A stretch of DNA of 64,000 nt from Paramacrobiotus metropolitanus (GCF_019649055.1 NW_026570512.1:1-64000), one strand, 5' to 3'; shown: positions 11,091 to 22,662, counted from the first letter of the stretch. The notes: a model not told the origin generated them from the letters alone. Made by a program: numbers and translations.

Positions 11091-12110
11091 AAACTTTCCC
11101 GATGGAGCAGAAAGTTTAATTTAATTTGATAGTACAATTAAATTGATGGTGCAGGATGGTTGGTGGTCAACTCGAGAGAGCCCACATTTAAGAAAGTCCG
11201 TTAGGAGCCACTAGTGTGGTGCAGGAGGTCTGCGTTCCAGTTCTGACCTAGGGTAACCGAGTCCCCGGTTTGATTGATGTATAGATTGATTCGCACTTAG
11301 CGATATATATTTTGGGTGACAATACGGACTGAGAACAGTATAGGCTCTTGAAAACTGTTCGTGTATGCGGCACTTTACGTGTCTATGATTGAAAAGCACC
11401 GTAAGACCATTCGAGGTCAAAATTTCCTTTCATTTTATTTTTCTTTTCTGAACCGGGCAAGCCAGAAAGACTACGTGAATTTGAACGGCAGAACCAGCAG
11501 AATCAGCTGATCGGAATTGTAAGTCAAACGTGCGAAAATTCGCAGTATATTTTAGCCGTTCCTTTAATTCTGAATCTTCGTAAAATGTCGAATTTTGTAA
11601 ATATGGCGTATCCGAGTTAGCGGAGTAGCCATCGTACTACGATTTTGAAAATTTTCGGTAATCAACAGAGCAGATATAGCTGTCTCTTGTTGTGAACGCA
11701 GTGTCACTGTTAACTGGAAATCAGTCACAGTGTTGTAACTAGCGGTTAAAACGAAATTGCAGTTGAAACCTTAAAGGTCAACTGTAAATACGAGTTGTTT
11801 ACTCATGCTTGAGTGCGTGTTGTAACAACGAGATTCATACGAGTTGGTTACGCATGCTTGAGTGCGTGCTGTAACAACGAGATTTTCGGACGTGTTGTTT
11901 CGGTACCGCGGAAGTTGGTGTTGAGTCAGCGTCGTCCTAACGAAACGGTGTTGTCAGGAGTCACAGCTTTGAGTAGCGTACGTGTATTTCTGTCAAGAGC
12001 CGTGGGTCATACGAGTTGGTTGATTCGTCAATCAACGGGAACAGTGTAACTTTCACTTTCTGAATCCAGTTGTAATTGGTAAGGTTAGTCGCGGTTGCAT
12101 TGCACACAAA
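11091..12110 (+). other. 5' leader of the retroelement, with a 49-nt tandem duplication
   Basis: About 1 kb without a credible gene. A 49-nt unit (GAGTTGTTTACTCATGCTTG...) at 11792-11840 is repeated at 11841-11889 with few changes. Open frames crossing it are produced by the duplication. The leader would carry packaging signals, but none can be named from sequence alone. Confidence 0.5.
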
Positions 12111-12954
12111 ATGTCAGAATCAGCAGAAGTAACTGTGAAACGAGATGGCTTTTGGCCATTGAGAAAAGTTGAATCAGATAGATTGCAGTCGAAAGCAGTT
12201 GAAAGCGGGTTTGACACTCGTTTTCAGTTTCCGAAGAAAGTTCCCTTGGCTTAATGTATAGGGCAGTAGGGTTAGAACCTCCGGAGAAAAAGAGCGCGTA
12301 TTGCAGTCAACAATGGGTTGACTGGGAAGACAAAATTCAACGTTGGTAAGAGCTCCGAGTTACTATAGCACTTGGTTCTCGCACGAACGGTCTATCCCGT
12401 CAGCTTATTTGAATATGTCAGAAGCAGAGTTTAAGGCAGCGAAAGAATGGGCGACCTTGAATGTCACTGCGTACGAGGCAGAAGTGCAGCAAAGAAAGGA
12501 GTCAGGTACTGGTAAGAAATCTCGGGATACCATAGTTATGTCAGATGGGCAGTTAAATGCCTCGGTAATTATTGAGAATTCTGGGAATGCGGTAAGTGAG
12601 TCGTTGTTGGACTTGGAAGATAGTTCGGCTTCGAGTGCACAGAAAAATGGCATGACTCTGTCCAGTATGCAGTTGATTTCAAGTCAGTCAGTTGGTACGG
12701 TTAATCCTGGGAAACAGGTAACTCCGTCAGTGGTAAATCCAGATCAAGTGGTGGATCCGAGGAGATCGGTGATGTCGCAACTGGTAAATCCACATTCAGT
12801 AGGGCAGTCAGTAAATGTGCAGAATGCAGAAGTAGTTGGAAATGCAGTTGAAAATTTGAATTCAGTAGCGGTAGGGAATTTTGTAACTCCGTCCAATATG
12901 GCGAGAGAACGTAGTGCAGCGGCTCAAGTGAGCGATGAACGCGTGTTGCTATGA
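12111..12954 (+). CDS. Pre-Gag N-terminal reading frame(s)
   Basis: An ATG at 12111 opens a 47-codon frame (MSESAEVTVKRDGFW...) ending at 12254. A second stretch (VGLEPPEKKSAYCSQQWVDW) continues in another frame to about 12346. A third frame runs to 12954 with a Glu/Lys-rich start (MSEAEFKAAKEWATLN) followed by a Ser/Val/Asn/Gln-rich low-complexity tail. Together they look like one N-terminal region broken by two frame changes. No domain is recognised. Base and codon use match the Gag frame, so it belongs to the element. Confidence 0.45.
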
Positions 12955-14316
12955 GCAATGATCAGAATAATAATACGGTTGGCAGTAATTTCCTTGGTAA
13001 TATTACGATGAGAGAAGGAACTCCTTTTCTGAAAATTCAGATGATGAAAATAATACGGCGTTTAATTGTGAAAAGTCGTTGTTGGATGAAGATATTCCTT
13101 TTGATGAAAATGTGAATAACCTTTTGCATCCTCTTCAGTCAGATTTGCGGCATTTTATTTTTGAAAATGATTTTGATCCTTTAAATCAGGAATTTGCGCA
13201 ATAAGTAAGTGAGGTTGACGCTAAGTTGAAAGCTTCTAAATCGGAGCAAGAGGCATTAGCAGTCACTCGGGACTCATTGGGTACTATGATTCGGTGTACG
13301 AAAAATTATGTTGCATTATGTCTCAGGCAATTGCAAAATAGCAGTGAAATTAATCGGTTGAATGAAATTTTGTCTAAAGACGATAAACTGAAAAATAAAC
13401 TGCACAGTGATATTTCGGCTCTAAGGCAGCAGTTAACGGCAGTTCAGGCAAGTAATGCAGAACATGAGAAAATGTTCGTGCACTTTCGAGTAAGTGTCAG
13501 GTGAATGAAAACGTATTCGCGATCTTGAGGAGGAAGATTCTCAGTCGTCGAAATTAATTTTGGAAAATCAGGAGCTTAGTGCTCAGTTGCGGTCAGTAAA
13601 TGAACATTTGCAGAAAGTTAAGGCAGAAGCGTCGAAATCACTTGGTTCGAGTAATTTGCAGGCTTTAGCTGTTTTCAAAGAAAATGAGAAGAAATTGCTT
13701 TTGGAAATTGAGCAGTTGAAAGTTAATTGTAAATTGAATGTAATGCGAAAATTGTTGCGGAAAAAGATTTGAAATCAGCTCTGAGTAGGAACGCAAGCTT
13801 AATGCAACGCTTGAAGAGAAAGAGAAATTAATTCATTCAGTTGGTGTCAGGATTGACGGTAAAGATTCCGAAATTCTGGATTTAATGCAGCGTATGGAAA
13901 AATTGCGAGTTGAAGCAGAAGAATTGAAAGGTAATCAGATTTCGCATGAAAGAGAGTGGAATTTTGAACCTGAAGTTCGTGTAGGTACGGGTAATTTGGC
14001 TTTTAATCAGCCACCGGCTTACACTAATATTTCGCATATGTCAGGTCAGTCTCAGGGTTTTGTACCGAGCAGTAACGAATGAGTAATCATGGTAGCGGAA
14101 GCAGTCAGTTTTACGCGGGTAATTCAGTCGGTAGCAGCAGCAATCAAGTTTGCGGGGTGAAAACTCTCCGAGTTCCCTTAGCTTCGCGTAATGACAGTGG
14201 TCAGTTAAACGAACCGAGATCAGATCAGCCTCGTTCGGCAGCATCTCGTGTTAGGCATCAGTCGCAAGATAGGCGGCATACGCAGGCGGTTAACGTAGGG
14301 CATGTTCCCTTGATTA
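12955..14316 (+). CDS. Pre-Gag coiled-coil region, frame-broken
   Basis: Coding character continues in successive frames: 13060-13203 (acidic, ending FAQ then TAA), 13204-13504, 13510-13772, 13885-14082 and 14079-14351. The 13226-13772 stretch is a coiled coil with heptads such as INRLNEILSKDDKLKNKLHS and EIEQLKVNCK. At 14079 an ATGA overlap joins two frames. The region lies between the leader and Gag and is unusually long for Gypsy elements. Either it was one protein now split by indels, or it is several small proteins; the sequence cannot decide. Confidence 0.4.
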
Positions 14317-17300
14317 ATGCTGGAAATACCGGTAAACAACGGTATCGATGATGACGGTAATGTCGACATGGAAGACGTGAATGCAGCGCCGGCAGGTGGT
14401 TTGGCTGCACAGCAGAATGCGAATCCAGATTGGCTTGGTGTGATTAAAATTATGGCGGAGGCGATGAAGAATGCAAACTCCAGCAAGCCGAGTAATGTGA
14501 TGAAATTACAACCGTATGAAGGTAAGCGGAAGTCAGGTTCGATTGAACATTGGCTCACGCAAGTTAATCAGTGTCGATTGTCGAATGGATGGAGTGACAA
14601 TGATACGTGCAGGCAAGTTGTCGGTGCATTGAAAGGTAACGCAGTATTATGGTTCCAAGGTTTACTTCGCGATAAACCAAATCGCGATTGGGAAAATTTC
14701 TATAAGAAAGAAATTCTTGAACATTTTAATATTGCGACGTCTCCAGCAGATATACGTAGGGAAATGACGGCGAGAATTTTTCGTGACGAAGATACAGTTG
14801 ATAACTATGCGGATAGTTTTATTAAGTGGTTTAATGACTTGGAATTAGGTGATATTGAGAAAACTAGCATTTTGCTTGAAGGATTGAAAAGTAATAAGCC
14901 AGATTGGTACAGGCATTTATTTATCATGAATATTACTGATCCGTATGAATTGATTAAGCATATGAGAGAGTTGGAAAAACTACAGAATATTCTCGGTGGT
15001 GAGAAAAAGTCTCCTGAAACTCAGCGTGTACGTTCAGGCGGTAACAATGGTTTCAGCGGATTTAGCGGCACTTTCAGAGGTGGCCGTGGTAACTATGGAA
15101 GTCGCGGTAATTATGCAGCGCGAGGTAATTCCTTCCGTGGTCAGTATTCAGGGCGTGGAAATTATGCACGTCAGTATGGTAATTTCGGTAATAATAATGG
15201 CGGTAACTGGAGTGGTCAGCCTGTTCAAATGGTTCCACCAGTCTATCAGAATCCGGTAGTTTTGCAGCAGCCTGTGTTGTCTTCAGTACAGCAACCAGTG
15301 TATGCTCCAGTACAGATGTCGAATCCAGTTCAGATGTCGAATCCAATGCAGATCTCAGATCAGCAGTCTTTTGTTCAGATAGCGCAACAGCCAGGTAGTA
15401 TGGCGATGGCCCCGGTAAATAGCGGTCAGCCAGTTCAAAATTTTCAGCCCTTGCAGAATAATCAGAATATGATGAATTCACAGAATTTTCAGAATCAGGG
15501 TAATTTTAGGCAAATGGCGCCTATGAATAATTTTCGCGGACAGAATAATTTTAGACCGAGATTTCAGAACGGTAATAATTTTAACCGCGGTGGTTTTAAT
15601 GGAAATAATGGTAATGGAAATTTTCGTCCTCGGTTTAACGGTAATAATAATTTCGGTAACGGTGGTAATAATTTTGGAAATAATGGCGGAAATTTTTCGA
15701 ATGATATTCGAAATGATCAGCAGCAGAATAGTGGTCAGTTTAATGAGAGTCAAATTCAGAGAGACAAGTGGCGATTGTCGAATGGTAGGGAAATTTGCTA
15801 TAAGTGTCATGATTTGCATGCAGCGTCAGCATGTCAGCGACCCTTAGCGTATCCTCGATTGATCGAACCGACTACAGAAATGTTGCGACGTTATGGTGCG
15901 CAGGTAAATGTGATTGAATTTGAGTATGTATGGCAGAAGAAACCAGCGCAGTGTAATACGACGGAAGTTATCGATATGTCGAAGTATCCAGCGTCAGAAT
16001 TGGTAATTCATAAGCCGACGTTAGACGCGCAGGCGTGGTATTGTACGATTGACGTGAATTATAAGCAGGTTAAGGTCATGATCGATACAGGTTCGAGTAT
16101 TTCGATAATTCCTTTTCGATTAGCGAAGAAGTTAGATTTGCATATTTTTCAATGTCCGAGTCATGTTAAGGGTATGTTGGTTAATACGGCGTATAATGGT
16201 CAGCATGCAGTTGAACCTTTGTCGACTGTAATTACTATTCATGAATTTGGCACGGCATTTGAGCACACGTGTTTGGTAAGCACAAACTGTGATCGCGATC
16301 ATATTATTTTGGGAATGGACTTTTTCGTCACGAAGCCTTTTATTTTGGACTTCAGTTCTATGACTTGGCGTATGATTCGTCAGAATTCGTTAGCAAAACT
16401 TCATGAGAATGCGTTAAGGAAGACTTGCGATATGGATGAGATTGTCAGAGAGCATAATTTCGTTGAGTTAGCTCCAGTGCATACGTATTATGGTAAGTCG
16501 ATTCCAGCTTTAATGCAGGCAAACATGTTGGGTTTTGCTCCGTATGCGGAATTTCTTCCGTATAAGACAGCGCATAATGTGTACATCGGTGCACCGGTCG
16601 ATATTTGTCAGATGGAAATGGATTACGCGGTGAGAAAATGGCCGAGAGTTTCAGATTCGATTTGTTATGCAGACGTAGATAATTCGGAATCTCAGTTGAG
16701 TAATAATCAGCAAGCAGGTGGCGGTAAGCAAGTTTGCGGGGGTGTATCTCAATCCACCGCCCAGCAGAGAGAAGTTACGAACGATACGGCAATAAATCGT
16801 AGTGTAAGGGATTCAGAATTAGCGGATGTTCGTAAGCGATACGATAAATTACTTGGTCACGTTGATGAACCGGTAAGCGTGAGTAATCCGAACTTTCGCG
16901 GACAAAATAATGGCAGAATTTTTGAGGAAGAAGTTTTCAGTATTACGAACTCAGGTGAACAGCAAGTTTGCGGGGGTGTGTCTCAGCAAGTTTGCGGGGG
17001 TGAAAGTATGCGTGAGAACGTACGCGGTAATGTTGAGAATGTGCGTACTTATGCGGTCCCACCCGCCCAAACCCTTCAGAATAATTCTCAGAATAAGAGT
17101 ATTGTGCAGCGACGTACTTTTCCTGATTCGAATATGGTTAAACGTAATCAGCATTTTATGGAGAGAGGTATTAATCAGCCAGCAGTTAATGGCGATAAAG
17201 CGGTTAATAACGGTAAATCTTTGACGATTGCGGGTAAGAAATTGAACGTAGTTCCGGTTGAACAGAATAACGGTAAGAGAGTGCCTGTTAAAAGTGCGCA

Positions 17301-17427
17301 GTATAAAGTTGATTCTGATTGGAAACGTTGGATGATTCCGAGACTTGATCCGGAAACGCGTGAGATGAAACCGAGTCTTGCGGATTTCAATAAGGTTTTG
17401 GCGAGCACAACAGCGAGCGCAGGGTGA
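14317..17427 (+). CDS. gag-pro: Gag plus aspartic protease
   Basis: A 1036-residue uninterrupted frame. Residues about 75-225 resemble the retrotransposon Gag capsid domain (IEHWLTQVNQC, then GNAVLWFQGLL). About 240-490 is an Arg-Gly and Asn/Gly-rich tract (GRGNYGSRGNYAARG) suited to RNA binding. At residue 494 is a zinc-knuckle-like CX2CX3HX4C, one residue short of the usual CX2CX4HX4C. At 590 is the protease active site DTGSS, followed by HIILGMDFF, the usual second protease motif. A long tail has three copies of a QVCGG-type motif whose DNA (TTTGCGGGGG) matches the polypurine tract at the 3' LTR. The ORF stops with GGG TGA, after which coding continues in the +1 frame. The start is the first ATG of this frame; an upstream fusion is possible. 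Confidence 0.8.
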   Translation: MLEIPVNNGIDDDGNVDMEDVNAAPAGGLAAQQNANPDWLGVIKIMAEAMKNANSSKPSNVMKLQPYEGKRKSGSIEHWLTQVNQCRLSNGWSDNDTCRQVVGALKGNAVLWFQGLLRDKPNRDWENFYKKEILEHFNIATSPADIRREMTARIFRDEDTVDNYADSFIKWFNDLELGDIEKTSILLEGLKSNKPDWYRHLFIMNITDPYELIKHMRELEKLQNILGGEKKSPETQRVRSGGNNGFSGFSGTFRGGRGNYGSRGNYAARGNSFRGQYSGRGNYARQYGNFGNNNGGNWSGQPVQMVPPVYQNPVVLQQPVLSSVQQPVYAPVQMSNPVQMSNPMQISDQQSFVQIAQQPGSMAMAPVNSGQPVQNFQPLQNNQNMMNSQNFQNQGNFRQMAPMNNFRGQNNFRPRFQNGNNFNRGGFNGNNGNGNFRPRFNGNNNFGNGGNNFGNNGGNFSNDIRNDQQQNSGQFNESQIQRDKWRLSNGREICYKCHDLHAASACQRPLAYPRLIEPTTEMLRRYGAQVNVIEFEYVWQKKPAQCNTTEVIDMSKYPASELVIHKPTLDAQAWYCTIDVNYKQVKVMIDTGSSISIIPFRLAKKLDLHIFQCPSHVKGMLVNTAYNGQHAVEPLSTVITIHEFGTAFEHTCLVSTNCDRDHIILGMDFFVTKPFILDFSSMTWRMIRQNSLAKLHENALRKTCDMDEIVREHNFVELAPVHTYYGKSIPALMQANMLGFAPYAEFLPYKTAHNVYIGAPVDICQMEMDYAVRKWPRVSDSICYADVDNSESQLSNNQQAGGGKQVCGGVSQSTAQQREVTNDTAINRSVRDSELADVRKRYDKLLGHVDEPVSVSNPNFRGQNNGRIFEEEVFSITNSGEQQVCGGVSQQVCGGESMRENVRGNVENVRTYAVPPAQTLQNNSQNKSIVQRRTFPDSNMVKRNQHFMERGINQPAVNGDKAVNNGKSLTIAGKKLNVVPVEQNNGKRVPVKSAQYKVDSDWKRWMIPRLDPETREMKPSLADFNKVLASTTASAG
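16732..17002 (+). repeat. Three in-gene copies of the 3' polypurine-tract motif
   Basis: GTTTGCGGGGGTG occurs at 16732-16744, 16966-16978 and 16990-17002. It matches 34472-34484, the sequence across the start of the 3' LTR. A shorter version with one G fewer is at about 14148. All in-gene copies encode a Val-Cys-Gly-Gly-type peptide. Confidence 0.7.
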
Positions 17428-17794
17428 CGCTAAGTGTTGGTATCATTTGCATTTAAATCCTCAAAAGGCAGATACAAATTTCATTAAGGAGGAGATTAAT
17501 TGGTTTACGATTTACGATGGAGTTTTGTGTCATAAGAATGAGGCGCGAGGCGCTAAACCACGTATTTTTGTACCGTATCATTGGCGTGTTAAATTAATTT
17601 TAGCAGTACATGCGGCAGTTAAGCATGAGAAAATTTTGAAAGATACTACGACTTATCGTCTTTTGGTTGAAAAATTCTATTGGCCGAATATGTTAGTTGA
17701 AATTGATCATGTCGAGTCTAATTGTAAGTTCTGTTATCCTGAGCATCGGGATACACGTCCTCCGAGACATCCAGATCCGGCAAGTAATGAGTAA
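17428..17794 (+). CDS. Extra integrase-type HHCC zinc-binding domain between protease and RT
   Basis: In the +1 frame after Gag-Pro (frame open from 17378) lies FTIYDGVLCHK, a VPYHWR block, then His-X3-His (HAAVKH, about 17609-17628), KFYWPNM and Cys-X2-Cys (NCKFC, about 17720-17733). This is the layout of the integrase N-terminal domain (DG-L-Y, VP, H-X3-H, FYWPGM, CX2C). A separate canonical copy precedes the real integrase core at 20600-20850. The frame ends PASNE then TAA at 17794; the next 163 codons stay in the same frame. No DDE core accompanies this copy, so it is a duplicated or repurposed domain fragment. Confidence 0.7.
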
Positions 17795-20700
17795 TTGCAG
17801 TCAGATTTGTCGAAAGATGAAGTGGCGACTTGGGTTGATCCGAAATACACGAATAAATTCGCGGTGTTGCAAGGAGAAACTGGAGATTTTGTCAATGGAA
17901 AATTTGTACCGGCTGAAGGTAGTTACGATGTTGACCTTGGTAAGGCACCAGTCTCAGCGGAAGACCAGCGTGCTATGGCGAGAGCTATTGCTCGAGTGGA
18001 TTTTGACGGTCCTATTCAGGTAAATAGTCCAGGAGTAATCCGTGGTCCGTTACCGAGTAGTCTGTTGGATCCGATTAAGCGGAATAGAGTAGATACGGCG
18101 TATAAGAAGAGCGATAAGCCGACGAAGGCTAAGAAAAACGGTAAGAAAGTGACATTTTCAGGAATAGCACTGGCAGATGATGATGAGTGGTCAGTTCCAC
18201 CTGTTCAGTCGAATGTTAAGCAAAACGTTAGACAGTCGAATGTTGAGAAGAGAAATTCTTCGGAATGGGTCTGTTCCTCGGAATGAGTCTGCTTTTCGGA
18301 ATGAGCCTATATTTGAGTTGAACAAAGAAGTACCTGCAGTGAGCAGTGAAACGGCACGTCTTGTGAATGAAGCGGCAACGAAGCAGAATAAACCGGCAGT
18401 TGATTTTTGCACTATGGAAGTTTTTCCTCAATTTGCGGTTGATATTAAACCTCGGTCCAAAGGTGTGATTCGTGCTCGTATAAATAAGTCTGAATCTGAA
18501 ATTGCTGAATTGGTGAGAAATGGTTTGGTTGAGCAAAATTTCGAGTATGAAGGTAAACGGTTTGGCAATTTACTTCTGTTTGACGGTGTGATTGATGTTA
18601 ATGAAAATGGGTGTTTACGTATTCCCGTGATGAACATGTCAGATAAGGTAATGAGATTCGCCAATTCTACATTTTTGGGTAAACTGAACCCGGTTGAAGA
18701 AGTTTATGCTGTTGGTTCTGAAGACTTTAATAATAGCTTTCATGACGTAGTTCGTGCTGAATTAGTAGCTTGCGAATGTAATGAGATGAACATAATAAAA
18801 AAATCGGGCACAAACGAAGCGAATCCGGAAATAGAGGAAATTTTTAGTAAAATAAAACTTGGTAATTTAGCAGATGAGCAAGATAAGGCAGACTTTAAGA
18901 AGTCAATATATAAAGCTAAAGGTGTACTTCCGACGAAAGAAAGACCGGTAGGCTGTTGTACAATTTATGAGCATCCGGTAAATACGGGAGATAGTCAACC
19001 TATTAGGACTCCACCGTATCGCACATCGTTGGAAGATCGTAAGTGGCTGAGAGCCAAAACAGAAGAAATGATAAAAGATGGAATCATAGAACCAACAAAT
19101 TCCCCATGGGGAAGTCCGATTTGCATAGTTAAGAAAAAAGATGGATCAAGAAGACTAACGGTTGATTTTAGAAAACTGAATGACAAATTGTTAGGTAGTA
19201 GTTACCCACTGCCCAGAGTGGACGATATTTTGAACGCGCTCAGAGGAGCAACAGTGTTTAGCAAGATTGATTTAAAAAGCGGTTTTTGGCAAATTAAATT
19301 AAAAGATGAAGATAAACAGAAAGCCACAATGGTGGGCGAGGATTTTCAATATCAGTATAGAGTTCTCCCTTTCGGGATGAAAGACGCGCCGGCTGCGTTC
19401 CAGCGCGCCATGGATCTCACACTTGTTGGTATCAAATGGAAGAACGCGTTGGTATTTATTGATGACATTATTTGTTATAGTAAAGATAAAGCTCAGCATA
19501 AAAAAGATATTGAAGAATTGTTGTTGCGTTTAGAGGAGTGTGGCTGGACCATAAATCCTGAAAAATGCGAGTTTTTTGTTGATACAATTAGTTTTTTGGG
19601 TCATGTAGTGGATAAGAATGGAATCTCTTGTGATCCTGAAAAAACTGAGGCAGTTCAGAAATTTGGGCCATTTAAGGATAGGAAAGACATTATGCGGTTT
19701 TTAGGTATGGTCGGTTACTACCGGCAGTTTATTGAGCATTTTCAAGAAATGGCAGAACCGTTGCAGCGATTAATTCCCAAAAAAGCAAAATGGGAATGGG
19801 GACCTGAACAGGAGGAAGCAGTAAAAGCGTTGAAAAAAGCGTTGATGGAAGCACCGGTTCTGGCGAGGTTTGATCCTGAAGCAAACACAAAAATTCACGT
19901 TGATGCGAGTATGACGGCTGTTGGTGCAGTTTTACAACAGGAAATTAATGGTGAATGGAAACCGGTAGCATTTTTGAGCAAAGTTTTAACCCAGTCTCAG
20001 AAGAAAAATTACTTTCCATCTGAGCTCGAAGCATTTGGATTGGTATCGGCATTAAGGAAGTGGAAGCACTTTATTGGAGACAAGAAAATCGAAGTCCACA
20101 CGGACCACCAAGCTCTAACGTTTTTGCACAATCTAAAGGATATGGGAAGTCGTATTGGCCGTTGGGCACTTTACCTGCAAACAATTTAATGTGAAGCCTG
20201 AATATGTAAAAGGCAAGGATAACGTAATAGCAGACGCGCTATCGCGTAACCCAGGTGATCAGCCCGAACCGGCATCAAATGAGTCGGATGTCGAAGTCGA
20301 CTATAGACAAGGGGAGCCCTTTAATGGAGATGAAAAATTACAGAAACAGTGCGAAGATATCAGATTACAGGAAGCGAAGCTGAAAACTGTCAAGGTTCAG
20401 TGCATGTCTATGGAAACTAGGTCAGGCCAGCCCAACGGTGAGAATGGTTCAGTAGGGATTAAACAGTATATGTTAATCGCGAGCGATAAAGCAGAGTTTT
20501 GGGCGAACGAGCAGTCAAAAGACCCGGCCATTCAAAGGTGGCGTTTAGCAGCCCAAAAAGAGGCGGATGGGATTAAACTATCGCCATTTGAAGTTAAGCA
20601 GCTGAAAAAGTTTGTCTTGAGACAAGGTGTTCTCTATTATCGGTATTGCATGGAAGGTAAAGAATTTTTTATGTTCTACGTACCTCTTAAATGGCGCACA

Positions 20701-22037
20701 AAATTTTTACAAGAAAATCACGATAAGGTGCATAGTGCACATCTGGGTGTAACAGCAACATGGTTAAGAATGTACAGAACCTTTTACTGGCCCGGGTTGA
20801 GGCAGGATGTCGAAAGTTTGCAAATCATGTGTGCAATGTCAAGCAATAAATCCTAAAAATACGGCAACGCCAGGTTATATGATGACGAATCCGATTGTTG
20901 AGCCGCGTTCGGCTTGGGCTATCGACATAGCACCAGCACTCCCGACAAGCAAAGAAGGAAACAAAAACATAATTATTGCGGTAGACTACGGATCGAAATT
21001 TGTGATTATGGAGGCAGTTAAAACAATCGATGCATTTACAACGGCGATGTTTTTGTATAGACGTATTTGCATGGTGTTTGGCATGCCAGTAAGTATTACA
21101 AGTGATCGCGGCACGAACTTTATGTCCGAAGTTTTTAAAGAATTAATGGCACTCACTGATACTACACACGTACCGACCGCGGCCGGTCACCAGCAAGGTA
21201 ACGGCTTAGTGGAAAAACGAGTCGGTGAGGCGAAGAGAGCAATTGCAAAGTATATTAACGACAGGCAAACGGATTGGGATTCATTTTTGCCCGGTCTATG
21301 TGCGGCATTTAATAGTAAGGTTGTTAACCGTACGGGTTTTCCCTTTTGAACTTATGTTTGGTACCAAAATGCGGTTACCCATCCACAACTTTATCCCGGA
21401 AGTAGAAGTGGAGAAGTATCCGATACCGGCGCATGTGTACGTTCAGAAATTACAGCAAACACTAGCGGAGTGTTTGGACTTAGTTCACATGGGTGAATTA
21501 CAGCACAAGTTTGCGGATAAAATTCGTTATGACGAGAATAAAGTAGCAGTCGAATACAAGGTCGGCGATCAGGTTATGTTGCACAAGATAGGGCAGACAA
21601 AAGGGAAAAATAATTCCTTGTTACCTAAGTGGACTTCGGGATATGTCATTGAGAAGAAAATTGATGACGCGCATTATATTGTTACGTCCACTGCAAAGGG
21701 CAATGCCAGACGTGATAGGGCCCACGTGTCCCGGTTGAAACCGTATACGTTTAGAGAAGCAACCCCTGAAACCGAACCGGAAGACAAACCGGTGAAACCG
21801 TTGAAATGTAAAGAAGGTTTAGAAGTACTGGGTGAGAATGTTTTGCTTCCCGATCCGGTAATCCCCGACACTGGGACGTATGAGTTGACGGAAGAGGAGT
21901 TGGCCTTAGTTGCAGCCCAACCGGTAAATTTTGAGCGTAATAAAAAAGGGAAAACTATTGCACAACCCAAGCAGGTTCCTGTTCAAACAAAAACAGCACC
22001 AAAACGTGGGAGGGGTCGTCCTAGGAAGAAATCGTAA
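17795..22037 (+). CDS. pol: Reverse transcriptase, RNase H and integrase (frame-broken Pol)
   Basis: Coding runs through four frames: 17795-18286, then to 20189, 20856, 21349 and 22037. A linker (17795-18800) leads into RT (about 19000-19560) with LTVDFRKLN, PLPRVDDILNAL, the polymerase motif FIDD (about 19454; F replaces the common Y) and FLGHVV. RNase H follows (IHVDASMTAVGAVLQQ, FPSELEAFGLVSAL, VHTDHQALTFL). Integrase has HHCC (HSAHLG, FYWPGL, CKSCVQC), the D-D-E core (WAIDIAP, ITSDRGTNF, GNGLVEK), and a basic tail ending in an AT-hook (KRGRGRPRKK, about 22000-22034). Each of the four joins fits one extra base in a short homopolymer (TT near 18257, AAA near 20175, AAA near 20814, TTTT near 21346). 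All motifs are otherwise intact. Confidence 0.85.
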
Positions 22038-22662
22038 AATCTGTGAGCGGATACTGAGTGCTTGTTAGTGTTATAACCTTGTTGAAGTGTTGTAGTGTAA
22101 TGGCTGAGGTACACAATGCCTCTTCGTTAATGCCGATCGATGGCAAGCTGTATTTGGTAAATAGGAAGCAAAGCTTGATCTAGGAGTATGTAGCGGTCGA
22201 AATAAGTTTTTGCGCAAGTTCGTCGTCTAGCGGCAAATAGAAGCTGACGTTGAGATGGGCACTATATTGCATTCCCAATACAGCATTTGACGTGCTGAGT
22301 ATAAACAGCCGCGTTGTAGAGTGAAAGTTTAGAAGTAGCTTTTTCATTTTTCAAAACATGACTATGGACGCGGCTTAACGGCGTCAATTAGTGTAGGAGA
22401 AGCGAAATTGTAGTACGAGGACTAAAGTTGCTGAATCATCCGCAGAATAAGTGGTCTGCGCAGTAAAAATACAGCTTGGCGGCAAATAGTGTCCGTGGTT
22501 CATTTTTAGCACAACGTTGTAGTACAGTGGTCAGTACCGTGACAAGACGAGAAATCAGCTGGTGAATAATTAAGAGCGGTATTACGAAGTCAGTATGAAA
22601 TCTTTCGCCTAGCTAACAATTTCTAAATTTTTGCCAAATTGCGAGACTTCAGTGCAAGTAGA
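22038..22662 (+). other. Spacer with a tRNA-like A-box
   Basis: No gene. TAGTACAGTGG followed by TCAGTAC at 22520-22536 closely matches the D-arm/A-box of tRNA genes. No convincing B-box lies at the right distance. Confidence 0.4.

Noticed and set aside
15074-15819. Long minus-strand frames opposite Gag
   Set aside because: They are shadows of the RG/Asn-rich tract; the plus frame has the capsid, knuckle and protease motifs.
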